DNA of 64,000 nucleotides, from positions 62,001 through 126,000 of the forward strand of contig NZ_JBGCCT010000034.1 in the NCBI RefSeq assembly GCF_041260665.1, written 5' to 3'. Shown piece by piece: positions 17,774 through 26,834 of the stretch (position 1 is its first letter; every line of letters starts with the position of its first letter). This stretch comes from Catenulispora sp. GP43 (GTDB lineage Bacteria > Actinomycetota > Actinomycetes > Streptomycetales > Catenulisporaceae). Under the pieces are notes generated by a model. It did not search any database. It had not been told where the DNA came from and worked only from the letters and a program-made list of their open reading frames with translations. The translations under genes and the position numbers were made by a program.

Positions 17774-18235
17774 GTGACCTACAAGATCTTCGACCTGCCC
17801 ACCCACATCCTGGTGATCCATCTCGTGGTCGTGGGCATCCCGGTGGCCGCGCTGGCCACGATCGCCATGGCGGTGCGGCCCCAGTGGCGCTCGGGGAAGG
17901 TCGGGCTGGCGATCGTCGCCGTCGACGCGCTGGCGGTCGTCGGGACCTACATAGCGCGGATCAGCGGCGAGCAGTTCTTCAACCACAACCCCGGCTTCAA
18001 GACGCTGAAGCAGATCGTGGACCACAAGAACCTGGGCATGACGCTGATCTGGTACATCGTCGGTCTGCTGCTCGCGGCCGTGCTGCTGGTGCTGGCCGAG
18101 AAGTACGAGCGGCCGCCGCTGACGACGGTGTTCGCGATCATCGCGGCGGCGGTCGCGGTCGCGGCGGTCGTGCAGACGGTGCGGGTCGGGGATGCCGGGG
18201 CTCGGGCCACGTGGTCGGGGTACATCACCAAATAG
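17774..18235 (+). CDS. DUF2231 four-helix membrane protein
   Basis: A 153-residue integral membrane protein with four predicted helices (roughly 10-32, 43-62, 90-112, 118-138). The opening FDLPTHILVIHLVVVGIPVA matches the DUF2231 pattern (LPxHxxxxHxVVxxxPxA) with two conserved His, suggesting a heme or redox role that is unproven. It starts at GTG 17774 with a GGAGG-like site (acggaggcatcg) upstream. It is about 100 bases after the DUF4241 gene and convergent with the ferritin-like gene, whose stop is only 38 bases away. Confidence 0.75.
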   Translation: MTYKIFDLPTHILVIHLVVVGIPVAALATIAMAVRPQWRSGKVGLAIVAVDALAVVGTYIARISGEQFFNHNPGFKTLKQIVDHKNLGMTLIWYIVGLLLAAVLLVLAEKYERPPLTTVFAIIAAAVAVAAVVQTVRVGDAGARATWSGYITK

Positions 18236-18273
18236 GCCCGAAACCCAACTGGCTCAAGGTGTTGAGCTAGGCA

Positions 18274-19383
18274 CTACCCCTGCTCCCCCGCCGCGATCGT
18301 CGCGTCCACGTCCGCGGCGCGCGCCGCCTCCTCCGCCGCGAAGCGCTTCTCGCGGTCGAGGCGCTCGGCCAGATCCTCGTCGGCCTTCATCAGGTCCTCG
18401 ACGTTCGAGGCGGCGTAGTTCAGGACTCCCATGTCCTCGTACGCCTTCTGGACGCGGGGACCCCACAGGCCGATGTCCTTCACCGTCGGCACGATGCGGG
18501 TGAAGAGCAGGTTCCGGAAGGCGGTGTAGTAGTCGGAGTGCTCGTTGAGCTCCAGGCACCGCTCCACCGGCAGGCCGAGGTGTTCGTAGACGTCGCGGCC
18601 GTTGATGCGGTCGCGCATCAGGTAGCAGCCCTCGACGACGAACTCCTCGCGTTCGTCGCGTTCGGCCTGGGTGAGTTCCTTGTAGTAGTCGCGCAGGGCC
18701 AGACGGCCGAAGGCGACGTGGCGGGCCTCGTCCTGCATCACGTAGGCCAGGATCTGCTTGGGCAGCGGCATGTCGGTCAGGTCGCGCATGACGCCGAAGG
18801 CGGCCAGCGCCAGGCCCTCGATGAGGACCTGCATGCCGAGGTAGGGCATGTCCCAGCGGGAGTCCGACAGGGTGTCGTCCAGGAGCGCCTTGAGCTGGTC
18901 GTTGATCGGGTAGAAGAGCCCGACCTTCTCCTTGAGGAAGCGGCTGTAGACCTCGGCGTGGCGGGCCTCGTCCATGGTCTGGGTGGCCGCGTAGAACTTG
19001 GCGTCCAGGTCCGGGACCGACTCCACGATGCGGGCCGAGCAGATCATCGCGCCCTGTTCACCGTGCAGGAAGTTCGAGAACTGCCAGGCGACCTGGTGCC
19101 GGCCCAGTTCGTTGTGCTGCTCGGGGGTCATCCTGTCCCAGATCTCCGAGCCGAACAGCGGCGAGGTCTCGTGCGGGAAGCCCAGGATGTCGTCCGGGTC
19201 GACCTCGATGTCCCAGTCGATGCGGGTGACCTGGTCCCACTGCTTGTCCTTGCCCTTCTGGTACAGGCGCAGCAGGCGGTCGCGGCCGTTGTCGTACTCC
19301 CAGGTGAAGCGGGAGTAGCCGGTGTCGGCGACGTCCCAGGTCTCGTGGTCGGCCGGGAGGGTGTAGAGGTCGTGTGTGGACAC
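18274..19383 (-). CDS. Ferritin-like diiron carboxylate protein
   Basis: A 369-residue protein of the ferritin-like/ribonucleotide-reductase-like superfamily. It has the iron-binding pattern E in FLHGEQGAM (near residue 107), E-x-x-H in DEARHAEVY (near 137), E in LIEGLALAAFG (near 186), and E-x-x-H in DEARHVAFG (near 219). Such proteins include AurF-type N-oxygenases and acyl desaturase relatives; the substrate is not evident. It is encoded 15 bases after a TetR gene on the same strand, so the TetR protein probably represses this operon. The C-terminal 50 residues are a charged helix (RLDREKRFAAEEAARAADVD). Confidence 0.8.
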   Translation of the reverse strand: MSTHDLYTLPADHETWDVADTGYSRFTWEYDNGRDRLLRLYQKGKDKQWDQVTRIDWDIEVDPDDILGFPHETSPLFGSEIWDRMTPEQHNELGRHQVAWQFSNFLHGEQGAMICSARIVESVPDLDAKFYAATQTMDEARHAEVYSRFLKEKVGLFYPINDQLKALLDDTLSDSRWDMPYLGMQVLIEGLALAAFGVMRDLTDMPLPKQILAYVMQDEARHVAFGRLALRDYYKELTQAERDEREEFVVEGCYLMRDRINGRDVYEHLGLPVERCLELNEHSDYYTAFRNLLFTRIVPTVKDIGLWGPRVQKAYEDMGVLNYAASNVEDLMKADEDLAERLDREKRFAAEEAARAADVDATIAAGEQG

Positions 19384-19398
19384 TGCGGACTCCTGCCG

Positions 19399-19980
19399 TC
19401 ATTGGTGCGTCGTGAGGTCCCTCATCAGGCGGCGGACCACTTCGGCGATGTGCGCGCTGGTGGTCTCCACGGGCTCGGTGGCGATGATCAGATGGCTGAT
19501 CACCAGGCGGAAGGCGGTCTCGCTGATCCAGCCCACCTCGGCCAGGGCCTCGGGGCGGCGGGCCAGCTCCGGCCAGCGCTCGGTGAAGATGGCGATGGAG
19601 TCCTCGCGGAAGACGTCCATGATCGCCTCGGAGCGGGTGGTCAGGTACGGCAGCAGCCCGGAGGTGTCGTCGGTGAGGGTGGCCTTGATCAGCGGGTTGT
19701 CGCGGGCGGCGGTCAGGGCGGCGGTCACCGAGGCCGCGGTGGCGGCGCCGACGTCGCCGGGCGCGGTGCGCGCGGCCTGGCCGGTCAGCTCGCGGAAGCG
19801 CTCGGCCTCGCGCAGCGCCAGGGCGGCGGCGAGCTGGTCGCGGTTGCCGAACTCGTTGTACAGGGTCTGGCGCGAGACGCCGGCGCGCGCCGCGAGGTCG
19901 GCCATGCGGGCGGTGGACCAGTCACCGGCGACGATGGCCTCGTAGGCGGCGTCGAGGAGTGCTTCGCGAGCGGAACCCAT
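19399..19980 (-). CDS. TetR-family transcriptional regulator
   Basis: A 193-residue regulator. The N-terminal HTH is typical: ALLDAAYEAIVAGDW, then MADLAARAGVSRQTLYNEF near residues 26-45. The C-terminal ligand domain is helical and includes a conserved-looking PLIKATLTDD. It lies directly upstream of the ferritin-like gene with a 15-base gap, which suggests it controls that gene and itself. In actinobacteria the same pair (TetR plus diiron protein) recurs beside each other, to my recollection. The region upstream (19981-20010) contains AGCTTGAC-like sequence but no clear palindrome that I can defend. Confidence 0.88.
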   Translation of the reverse strand: MGSAREALLDAAYEAIVAGDWSTARMADLAARAGVSRQTLYNEFGNRDQLAAALALREAERFRELTGQAARTAPGDVGAATAASVTAALTAARDNPLIKATLTDDTSGLLPYLTTRSEAIMDVFREDSIAIFTERWPELARRPEALAEVGWISETAFRLVISHLIIATEPVETTSAHIAEVVRRLMRDLTTHQ

Positions 19981-20010
19981 GAAGCTAGCTTGACATGGCG
20001 CCGACTGCTG

Positions 20011-20340
20011 TCAAGCTCTCGCGTTCGAGAGTACCGCCCGCGCCAACCGTGCCCGCCATTTCGGCAGTGTGGGGTCCGGGTCCGGCCCTTCGGTGGACCA
20101 GATCTCCAGGACGGCGTAGGCCTGGGAATAAGCGTGCTGACTCTCCAGCAGCTGCGCCGCGCGCCGGTAGTTCCACGCGGTGGCCAGCCGCGCGCTGATC
20201 ATGTGGACGGTCTGCGCCAGCTCGGCCTCGATGTGCGGCGGGAAGCACTCCTCGAGCGTGGTGCCCTCGTAGGTCCAGCCGTCGATGCCGCACCGGGGCT
20301 CGACGACCGGCTCGAGCAGATCGGGCGGGAGCCGGTCCAC
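20011..20340 (-). CDS. Hypothetical protein, start uncertain
   Basis: A 109-residue protein from GTG 20340 (AGGGAACGC upstream). It is mostly helical and contains HIEAELAQTVHMISARLATA and a Trp/Tyr-rich centre (WNYRRAAQLLESQHAYSQAY, AVLEIW). The same frame stays open for about 75 codons upstream to a TAG near 20584 and encodes LRSWLGFGEDGLPAAPAQSR followed by a Pro/Gln/Ala-rich tract. That looks like real protein but has no ATG, GTG or TTG. Either a CTG start is used or the short form is correct. I do not recognise the family. It is divergent from hisN. Confidence 0.5.
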   Translation of the reverse strand: MDRLPPDLLEPVVEPRCGIDGWTYEGTTLEECFPPHIEAELAQTVHMISARLATAWNYRRAAQLLESQHAYSQAYAVLEIWSTEGPDPDPTLPKWRARLARAVLSNARA

Positions 20341-20652
20341 GCGTTCCCTGGTCCGCCGGGAGGACGGCGCCGGCGCCGGCGCCGGTTGCGGGGACGGTGC
20401 CTGCCGCAGGGGCGGTGCCTGCTGCGGAGGCGGTGCCGGCTGCCGGGATTGCGCGGGCGCGGCGGGCAGCCCGTCCTCCCCGAAGCCGAGCCACGACCGC
20501 AGGCGCCGCGGCGACGGGATCGGGGTGCGTCGCGGCGGCGTGGGACCTGAAGGCGATGTTCGTCGGAAGATACGGCCAGCCTAGTGAGGACGGCGGTCAC
20601 ATCCTGGGAGGACGGGCGCGGCGGGTCGCGGATTCGCCCTATCGTGTGACCC
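20341..20652. other. Divergent region upstream of hisN with Pro-rich open frame
   Basis: About 310 bases between the hypothetical gene (-) and hisN (+). Most of it (20341-20583) is the open minus-strand frame described under the preceding gene, with GGCGCC repeats encoding PAPAPAP. The last 70 bases must hold the hisN promoter. I see no repeat, RNA or clear -10/-35 pair. Confidence 0.4.
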
Positions 20653-21456
20653 ATGACCGCCTTCGACGACGACCTTCGGCTGGCCCACGTCCTCGCTGAC
20701 TCCGCCGACGCCATCACCATGGGCCGCTACAAGGCCCGGGATCTGGTGGTGGAGGCCAAGCCCGACATGACCCCGGTCTCCGACGCCGACAAGGCGGCCG
20801 AGGAGGCGATCCGCTCGGCGCTGTCCCGGGCCCGTCCGCGCGACGCGATGCTCGGCGAGGAGTTCGGCGAGACCGCGGCCGGCGCCACCGGCCGCAAGTG
20901 GATCATCGACCCGATCGACGGCACCAAGAACTACGTGCGCGGGGTCCCGGTCTGGGCCACGCTCATCGGCCTGATGGAGGGCGAGGAGGTGGTGGCCGGC
21001 GTGGTGTCCGCCCCGGCGCTGGGCCGGCGCTGGTGGGCGGCCAAGGGCGGCGGCGCGTTCACCGGCCGCTCGCTGTCCTCGGCGCAGCGCTGCCACGTCT
21101 CCAAGGTGGCGACGATAGCCGACGCCTCGCTGGCCTACAGCTCCGTGACGTCCTGGGAGGAGTACGGGAAGCTGGAGGCCTTCCTGGACCTGTCCCGAGC
21201 CTGCTGGCGGACCCGCGCCTACGGCGACTTCTGGTCGCACATGCTGGTCGCCGAGGGGGCCTGCGACATCGCGGCCGAGCCGGAGCTGTCGCTGTGGGAC
21301 ATGGCGGCGCTGGCGGTGATCGTCACCGAGGCCGGCGGCATGTTCACCTCGGTGGACGGCGTGCCCGGGGTGCTCGGCGGGTCCGCCGCGGTCTCCAACG
21401 GCCTACTGCACGAGGAATTGCTCTATTACGTGGGCGGCCAGCAGCTGGAGGGGTGA
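20653..21456 (+). CDS. hisN: Histidinol-phosphatase of the inositol-monophosphatase type
   Basis: A 267-residue magnesium-dependent phosphatase catalysing histidinol phosphate to histidinol, the step done by HisN in actinobacteria. Metal-site motifs are LGEEFGET (Glu pair near 74), WIIDPIDGTKNYVRG (Asp residues near 90-93) and the C-terminal LWDMAALAVIVTEAGG. The TPVSDADKAAEEAIR segment is also typical. ATG 20653 is supported by homology of MTAFDDDLRLAHVLADSAD. A general inositol or fructose-1,6-bisphosphate phosphatase activity cannot be ruled out by sequence, but the length and motif spelling favour HisN. It stands alone, away from other his genes. Confidence 0.85.
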   Translation: MTAFDDDLRLAHVLADSADAITMGRYKARDLVVEAKPDMTPVSDADKAAEEAIRSALSRARPRDAMLGEEFGETAAGATGRKWIIDPIDGTKNYVRGVPVWATLIGLMEGEEVVAGVVSAPALGRRWWAAKGGGAFTGRSLSSAQRCHVSKVATIADASLAYSSVTSWEEYGKLEAFLDLSRACWRTRAYGDFWSHMLVAEGACDIAAEPELSLWDMAALAVIVTEAGGMFTSVDGVPGVLGGSAAVSNGLLHEELLYYVGGQQLEG

Positions 21457-21588
21457 ATCCAAAAGATCTCCCGCCTTTCGCCTTGCCAACGACTTCCGCG
21501 CATGTGAATTTGTGAAGAGGAGCCCGTCGGCCACCGTGCCACCCCCGGGCACGGCCCCCACCCCCAGGCGAATCATCAGGGAGCGACC

Positions 21589-22002
21589 ATGTCCATCCCC
21601 AGCACCCGACACGCCGCCCACGTCGTCGACGCCATGTCCACCGAGATCCTCATGATCGGCCCGCGGCACACGCTGCGCCAGGCGGCGCAGCGGATGACCC
21701 AGCGCGGCGTCGGCAGCGCCGTGGTGCACAACCCCGAGACCTCGGGCATCGGCATCATCACCGAGCGCGACATCCTGCACGCCCTCGGCGGCGGCCGGGA
21801 CGCCGACACCGAGTGCGTCGAGGGGCACCTGACCTCGGACGTCGTGTTCGCCACCCCGCGCTGGACGCTGGAGCAGGCCGCCGAGGCCATGACCCGCGGC
21901 GGGTTCCGGCACCTGATCGTGGTCGACGGGGACGAGGTGGTGGGGATGATCTCGGTGCGGGACATAGTCCGCGCGTGGACCCGGGTGCCGTCGCACGCCT
22001 GA
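21589..22002 (+). CDS. CBS-pair domain protein
   Basis: A 137-residue protein made of two CBS repeats. The first runs from about residue 14 (AMSTEILMIGPRHTLRQAAQ to GIGIITERDILHAL) and the second from about 78 (LTSDVVFATPRWTLEQAAEA to VVGMISVRDIVRAW). CBS pairs bind adenosyl ligands such as AMP, ATP or SAM and often act as energy sensors. There is no effector domain, so it must act on a partner. The ATG 21589 follows GGGAGCGACC. It is a single gene between hisN and dedA on the same strand. Confidence 0.88.
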   Translation: MSIPSTRHAAHVVDAMSTEILMIGPRHTLRQAAQRMTQRGVGSAVVHNPETSGIGIITERDILHALGGGRDADTECVEGHLTSDVVFATPRWTLEQAAEAMTRGGFRHLIVVDGDEVVGMISVRDIVRAWTRVPSHA

Positions 22003-22082
22003 GGCGTCATACCAAGGGATGACCCGGACCGGCGACCTTCGCACGTCCCGCGGAAAATGCGGACCGCCTAAGCTTGACCGCC

Positions 22083-22862
22083 ATGGGAGCCCTACTGACC
22101 TGGATCGCGGACACGCTGCAGAAACTGCCCGGCCCGGCGGCGCTGGCGCTGGTGTTCCTGCTGCCGGCGCTGGAGGCCTCGGTCTTCCTGGGCTTCCTGA
22201 TCCCCGGCGAGATCGCGGTGGTGATCGGCGGGTTCCTGGCCTTCAGCGGCAAGGTCAACCTCGGGGTGGCGCTGGCCGCGGCGATCGCCGGCGCGGTGAT
22301 CGGCGACAGCGTCGGCTACGAGGTCGGCAAGAAGTGGGGCGACAGCCTGCTGACCAGGCTGCCGGCCCGGTTCGTCAAGCCCGAACACATCGAGCAGGGC
22401 AAGCAGCTGATCAACCGGCTCGGCGGCAAGGCGGTGTTCACCGGGCGCTTCGCCGCCGCGCTGCGGGCGCTGGTGCCGGGACTGTGCGGGGTGTCGCGCA
22501 TCCCATACCGGAAATTCCTGTTCTGGAACGCGCTCGGCGGCATCGTCTGGGCCACCGGGTTCACTCTTCTGGGCTATGCGGCCGGCAATGCCTGGCACAA
22601 GGTCGAGCACTACGCCTCGATCGTCAGCTGGGTGCTGCTGGGCCTGTTCGTGGCCGGCGCCGTGGTGCTGTTCGTGGTGAAGCGACGCAAGAGAGCCGCC
22701 GAGCCGGCCAAAGGAGAAGACGACCGAGACGACCTCGTCGACGACGTGAAGCACGCCATCGCGGCCGTCGAGCACGCCCTCGACCACGAGGTCCACGAGG
22801 TGGAGCGGGTCGGCCGTCAGCTGGCCGCCGACGACTCCCCCGAGGCCGCGCCGGCATCCTGA
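22083..22862 (+). CDS. DedA-family membrane protein
   Basis: A 259-residue polytopic protein of the DedA/SNARE-associated (VTT) family, thought to move or flip lipids such as undecaprenyl phosphate. Family landmarks are ALEASVFLGFLIPGEIAVVI near residue 30, the re-entrant G-x-x-x-G-x-x-x-G-Y-x-x-G motif (GDSVGYEVGKKWG near 78), and TGRFAAALRALVPGLCGVSR near 121. The C-terminal 55 residues are charged (Asp/Glu/His-rich) and cytosolic. I use ATG 22083 rather than the TTG nine bases earlier. Its 3' end overlaps the convergent DMT transporter gene by 46 bases. Confidence 0.88.
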   Translation: MGALLTWIADTLQKLPGPAALALVFLLPALEASVFLGFLIPGEIAVVIGGFLAFSGKVNLGVALAAAIAGAVIGDSVGYEVGKKWGDSLLTRLPARFVKPEHIEQGKQLINRLGGKAVFTGRFAAALRALVPGLCGVSRIPYRKFLFWNALGGIVWATGFTLLGYAAGNAWHKVEHYASIVSWVLLGLFVAGAVVLFVVKRRKRAAEPAKGEDDRDDLVDDVKHAIAAVEHALDHEVHEVERVGRQLAADDSPEAAPAS

Positions 22863-23737
22863 CCGCCCCCGGTGCCCGGGCCGGGGGCGCCCGAACCCGG
22901 CGCCTGCGGCCCGGCCTCCCCGAACCGCGACAGCGCGACCGCGCCGCCGACCGCGCACAGGAAGCCCACCACCGCCACCGGGGCGAACCCGTGCCGCGTG
23001 TGGTCGTGGAACAGCGTGAACCCCAGCAGCGCCGGCAGTCCGGTCTCCCCCACCACCAGCGTCGCCGTGGCGATCGTCGCCGAACCGCGCTGCAGGGCGG
23101 TGGTGAGGAACAGGAACCCGGTGATCGAGGCGATCACCCCGGCGTAGGTCGCCGGGTCGGTCAGCAGCGCCGACAGATGCAGGTCCGGCAGGATCCGGAC
23201 ACAGATCGCGAACGCGCCGAACAGCGAGCCGGCGAACGCCGCGAGCACCACCGAGTTGCCGCCGAGCTTCCAGATCGCCAGCGAGGACCCGGCGATCAGC
23301 ACCACGACCGCGATCAGCATGCCCCAGTGGAAGGCGCGGCCCACGTGCACCGGCGACTCCGCGCCGGCCGAGATGCCGACCAGGATCAGGCCCAGCACCA
23401 CCGCGCTGACCGCCGTCCAGTCGTTGCGGCTCAGCCTGGCCTTCAGCAGCGGCACCGAGAGCAGCGCGGTCACCGCCAGCGAGCAGTTCATGATGGCCTG
23501 CACGGCGAACAGCGGCAGCTTCTCCAGCGCCACCAGGTCCGCCACCAGGCCCACGGTGTCCAGGCCGATGCCGGCCAGGAACGGCAGCTGGGACAGGGCC
23601 CTGATCAGCACCCGCGGGTCCACGCCGGCGCCGGCGGTGTCCTTGGTGCGCCCGGCGCCGATCGCCTGGAACACCGTCGCCGCCCCGTAGGCCAGCGCGC
23701 AGACGACGGCCGCCAACAAGCCCACTGCCAGTCCCAC
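22817..23737 (-). CDS. DMT-superfamily (EamA-like) membrane transporter
   Basis: A 306-residue protein with about nine or ten hydrophobic helices beginning MGLAVGLLAAVVCALAYG. The layout (YGAATVFQAIG, PLLKARLSRNDWTAVSAVVL) resembles EamA-type and related magnesium-transporter-NIPA-like DMT proteins of actinomycetes. The substrate is unknown. The C-terminus is an Ala/Gly/Pro/Ser tail whose codons overlap 46 bases of the convergent dedA gene, an unusual long tail-to-tail overlap. The last 30 residues may therefore be a recent extension. It is transcribed alone. Confidence 0.8.
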   Translation of the reverse strand: MGLAVGLLAAVVCALAYGAATVFQAIGAGRTKDTAGAGVDPRVLIRALSQLPFLAGIGLDTVGLVADLVALEKLPLFAVQAIMNCSLAVTALLSVPLLKARLSRNDWTAVSAVVLGLILVGISAGAESPVHVGRAFHWGMLIAVVVLIAGSSLAIWKLGGNSVVLAAFAGSLFGAFAICVRILPDLHLSALLTDPATYAGVIASITGFLFLTTALQRGSATIATATLVVGETGLPALLGFTLFHDHTRHGFAPVAVVGFLCAVGGAVALSRFGEAGPQAPGSGAPGPGTGGGQDAGAASGESSAAS

Positions 23738-24119
23738 GCGCCTGCCTCCCGATCGTCCCGGCCGCCACCGTGCTCGTGCTCGGTGAGCCCCGGGGCCTTT
23801 GCCCGATTGTTACGCACCGGTGCGACCGGGCGGAAACCGCGTCCGTCCGTCAGCTTCGACCTGCGGCGCAGGTATAAAAGCCGACCCGCCGGGGAAGGTG
23901 GTCGGGAACCACGCGGACACAAGAGACGATGATCACACGTCCGGGGGTGGCGGCCCGCCGCGCGGTGGTCCAATGTTCCTCCTGGACGCACCGTCGTCCA
24001 CAACAAATTCCATACCCGTTCACCACCGATGACTCGTCCCCTCACGCCGTCGTCCCGCCCCGCGCACCCTCGTCCGCGAGGCCCGGCGGCGCCCGAGACC
24101 ACCGATGGAAGGCAAGCCG
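23738..24119. other. Divergent intergenic region
   Basis: About 380 bases between the DMT transporter start (-) and the mycothiol-isomerase-family gene (+). It contains GGTATAAAAGCC around 23871-23882, a -10-like or TATA-like patch rare in this GC-rich DNA, and an AT-richer segment CACAACAAATTCCATACC near 23999. No hairpin terminator, repeat or small gene with a convincing ribosome site is visible. It probably holds both promoters. Confidence 0.35.
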
Positions 24120-24923
24120 ATGATGAGCGAGACGGCCAACCCGCACCTCGTCCACACGGAACGATTCACTGCTGAGGCCGAGCGCGTGGCGACGCTGCTC
24201 GAGTCCCTCGGCACCGACGACTGGGGCCGAGCGGTCCCGACCTGCCCCGGCTGGAACGTGCGCAAGGTCGCGCGGCACATCGGCACGGCGCACCGCTGGG
24301 CCGCGGCGATCGTGCGCTCTCCGGGCGCCGAGGCCGTCAACCCGCGGACCCTGGACCTGGGCTTCCCGGAGTCCTACGCGGGCTACGGCGACTGGGTCCG
24401 CGCCGGAGCCGCGGAGCTGGCGTCCGCCGTCCGCGACGCCGGCCCGGACAAGCCGGTGTGGTCCTGGGGCCCGGACCAGCACGCCCGGTTCTGGGCGCGG
24501 CGGATGCTGCACGAGACCGCGGTGCACCGCGGCGACATCGTCCTGGCGCTCGGCCAGAACCCGGACTACGACCCGGCGGTGGCCGCCGACGGCATCGACG
24601 AGTTCCTGACCGTGCTGCCCGCGGCGGCCGCGTTCGCCCCGAAGATCAGGGCCCTGACCGGCGACGGCGAGACCCTGCACCTGCACGCCACCGACGGCGA
24701 CCCGGCGGCGCTCGGCGAGGAGCGCGCGGAGTGGCTGATCACCCTGGAGCCGAACGGGTTCCGCTGGCGCCGGGCGCACGCCAAGGGCGCCGCGGCCGTG
24801 CGCGGTCCGGTCGGCGAGCTGTACCTGTTCGTCTGGCGGCGGCGCGCGCCGGGGGCCAAGGAGATCGAGGTCCTGGGCGACCACACGCTGCTGGACCACT
24901 GGGTCACGAACGCCTCGTTCTGA
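24120..24923 (+). CDS. Maleylpyruvate isomerase family (DinB-like, mycothiol-dependent) protein
   Basis: A 267-residue protein. The N-terminal MDMPI/DinB fold is marked by TERFTAEAERVATLLESLG, WGRAVPTCPGWNVRKVARHI (the P-x-C-P-G-W-x-V-x-x-(L/V)-x-x-H motif near residue 40) and the metal His of MLHETAVHRGD near 127. The C-terminal half matches the SCP-like/MDMPI_C domain (GDPAALGEERAEWLITLEPN). Members use mycothiol in actinobacteria, for example in isomerisation or detoxification; the substrate here is unknown. ATG 24120 is chosen because GGAAGG lies seven bases before it, inside the longer frame from 24105. Confidence 0.82.
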   Translation: MMSETANPHLVHTERFTAEAERVATLLESLGTDDWGRAVPTCPGWNVRKVARHIGTAHRWAAAIVRSPGAEAVNPRTLDLGFPESYAGYGDWVRAGAAELASAVRDAGPDKPVWSWGPDQHARFWARRMLHETAVHRGDIVLALGQNPDYDPAVAADGIDEFLTVLPAAAAFAPKIRALTGDGETLHLHATDGDPAALGEERAEWLITLEPNGFRWRRAHAKGAAAVRGPVGELYLFVWRRRAPGAKEIEVLGDHTLLDHWVTNASF

Positions 24924-25060
24924 GCCTCCAGGCCCGGCCCGGCGAGCCGGCCGGTCTGGTCCGGTGCCGCACTGTCGGCACTGGTCCAGACCGGTGGCGA
25001 GGGTCGGTCAAGGGGGATCTTCACCGCCGCGGATGCTCTTGGAGCGCTACGGTCGAGCCC

Positions 25061-26755
25061 ATGACGACTGAAGACTCCCAGAGCCCGGTGGCGGGCTCCC
25101 TGAGCCCGGTGGCGTCGGCGGTCGCCGAAGCGGTCGGCTGGTACCTGGACGCGAATCCGGTGTCGGCCACGGTCATGGGCTCCGACGATCCGGAGCGCAC
25201 GAGGACCCTCGGCGACCTGTCGGCCGAGGGCTACGAACGCCGGGCGCGCGAGGCGGCGGCCCACCTGGCGAAGCTGGACGCCCTGGCCGGCGCCGAGGAT
25301 TCGGCCGAGGCCGGGGGCGCGACCGGCGACGAGGCCTTCCAGGACGGGGTCGACCGCGACCTGGTCCGGGCTCAGCTGCGCCGGCACGGCATCATGTCCG
25401 AACGGCGGGTGTGGCTGCGCGACCCCACCGACTACGTGAGCACCGCGCTGTACGGCCTCTACCTCCCGCTCCAGCAGCGCACGCGGCCCGAGGAGCGCCT
25501 GGCCGAGGAGTCGCTGGCCAAGCTGAAGCAGGTCCCCGAGGTGCTGGCGGCCTGCCGGCGCAACCTGGACCCGGCCCTGGCCCCGAAGCTGTTGGTGAAC
25601 CGGGCGCTGGGGCAGGCGCGCACCGGGCGGTCGTTCCTGACCGGCTCGCTGCCGGCGATGCTCCAGGACGAGACACTGCGGGCCCGGGTGGCCGAGGCCG
25701 CCGAGCCGGCCGCGGAGGCCTTCGACGAGCTGGCCGCGTTCCTCGCGGACTTCGCAGAGCGCTGCGAAGGCGACTGGCGGCTCGGCGAGCAGACCTACTC
25801 CCGGCTGCTCCAGGACGTCGAGATGCTCGGCTACGACACGGCCGAGCTGCACCGGCGCGGCCAGGCCGCGTACGACAGGCTCGACGGCGAGATGCGGGAG
25901 CTGGCGTCGCGGATCCCCGACGGATCGCCCGACTGGCGCGCGACGATGGAGATGCTCTGCGAGGACTTCCCGCCGACCGAGGAGGCGATGCTCGCGGAGT
26001 ACACCGCCGAGACCGAGCGGGCCCGGCGGTTCACGAAGGAGCACGACCTGGTCTCCTTCGCGCCGGGCGAGGAGTGCCTGGTGCAGCCGGGCCCTGAGTT
26101 CCTGCGCGCGGTGCTGTCGGTGGCCTCCTACAACCGGCCGCCGGCGCTGACGCCGTCCCGGACCGGGGTGTTCAACGTCCCGTTCACGCCGGCCGGCTCC
26201 TCGCCGGAGGCGGTGCTCGGCCGGCTGAAGACCAACGCGCGGGTGTCGATGCCGACGATCGCCGTGCACGAGGCCTACCCCGGGCACCACTGGCACCTGT
26301 CGTGGGTGGCCGAACAGGGACGCCCGGTGCGCAGCACCTTCACCACCCCGTACTTCACCGAGGGCTGGGCGCTGTACATCGAGACGGCGATGCGCGAGCA
26401 GGGCTACTTCGCCGACCCGCGGCACGAGCTCGGGCACCTGGACGCGCGCATCTTCCGGGCGGCGCGCATCGTCGTGGACACCGCGCTGCACACCGGGGAG
26501 ATGAGCGTGGAGGAGGCCGAGGCGTTCATGGCCTCGAAGGCCTCGCTGACACCGGAGACCGCCAAGGGCGAGGTGAACCGGTACTGCGCGTGGCCTACGC
26601 AGGCGCCGTCATATCTGACCGGATGCCTGGAGATCGAGGCGATCCGGGCGGAGTATGTGAAGCAGGGCAAGGGGACGCTGAAGCAGTTCCACGACACGAT
26701 CGCCGGGTCGGGCGGGCTGCCGCTGGGGCTGGCTCGGCGGGTGGCGCTGCGGTAG
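25061..26755 (+). CDS. DUF885 (putative metallopeptidase-like) protein
   Basis: A 564-residue cytosolic protein of the DUF885 family, distantly related to zinc peptidases. The signature HEAYPGHHWHLSW lies near residue 404, followed by TPYFTEGWALYIETAMRE with the second conserved Glu-Gly-Trp-Ala-x-Tyr element near 431. There is no signal peptide. ATG 25061 is used; the continuous frame upstream to 24458 is merely the shadow of the preceding gene. DUF885 proteins are annotated as hydrolases by motif but have few proven substrates. It is followed by a short heptanucleotide repeat and a hairpin terminator. Confidence 0.82.
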   Translation: MTTEDSQSPVAGSLSPVASAVAEAVGWYLDANPVSATVMGSDDPERTRTLGDLSAEGYERRAREAAAHLAKLDALAGAEDSAEAGGATGDEAFQDGVDRDLVRAQLRRHGIMSERRVWLRDPTDYVSTALYGLYLPLQQRTRPEERLAEESLAKLKQVPEVLAACRRNLDPALAPKLLVNRALGQARTGRSFLTGSLPAMLQDETLRARVAEAAEPAAEAFDELAAFLADFAERCEGDWRLGEQTYSRLLQDVEMLGYDTAELHRRGQAAYDRLDGEMRELASRIPDGSPDWRATMEMLCEDFPPTEEAMLAEYTAETERARRFTKEHDLVSFAPGEECLVQPGPEFLRAVLSVASYNRPPALTPSRTGVFNVPFTPAGSSPEAVLGRLKTNARVSMPTIAVHEAYPGHHWHLSWVAEQGRPVRSTFTTPYFTEGWALYIETAMREQGYFADPRHELGHLDARIFRAARIVVDTALHTGEMSVEEAEAFMASKASLTPETAKGEVNRYCAWPTQAPSYLTGCLEIEAIRAEYVKQGKGTLKQFHDTIAGSGGLPLGLARRVALR

Positions 26756-26783
26756 GGCTCGCGCCGCTAGCCGCACACCACAA

Positions 26784-26818
26784 AGCGGTAAGCGGTAAGC
26801 GGTAAGCCGCAAGCCGTA
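26784..26818 (+). repeat. Heptanucleotide tandem repeat
   Basis: Five consecutive 7-base units: three AGCGGTA followed by AGCCGCA and AGCCGTA, immediately downstream of the DUF885 stop and before a terminator-like hairpin. It is non-coding. It may come from slipped-strand replication. No function is evident. Confidence 0.85.
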
Positions 26819-26834
26819 AAGGAAACCAGGACCC

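Noticed and set aside
24458-26755. 765-codon frame, apparently a large gene
   Set aside because: Only the part from ATG 25061 is DUF885 protein; the front is an out-of-frame reading of the preceding isomerase-family gene.
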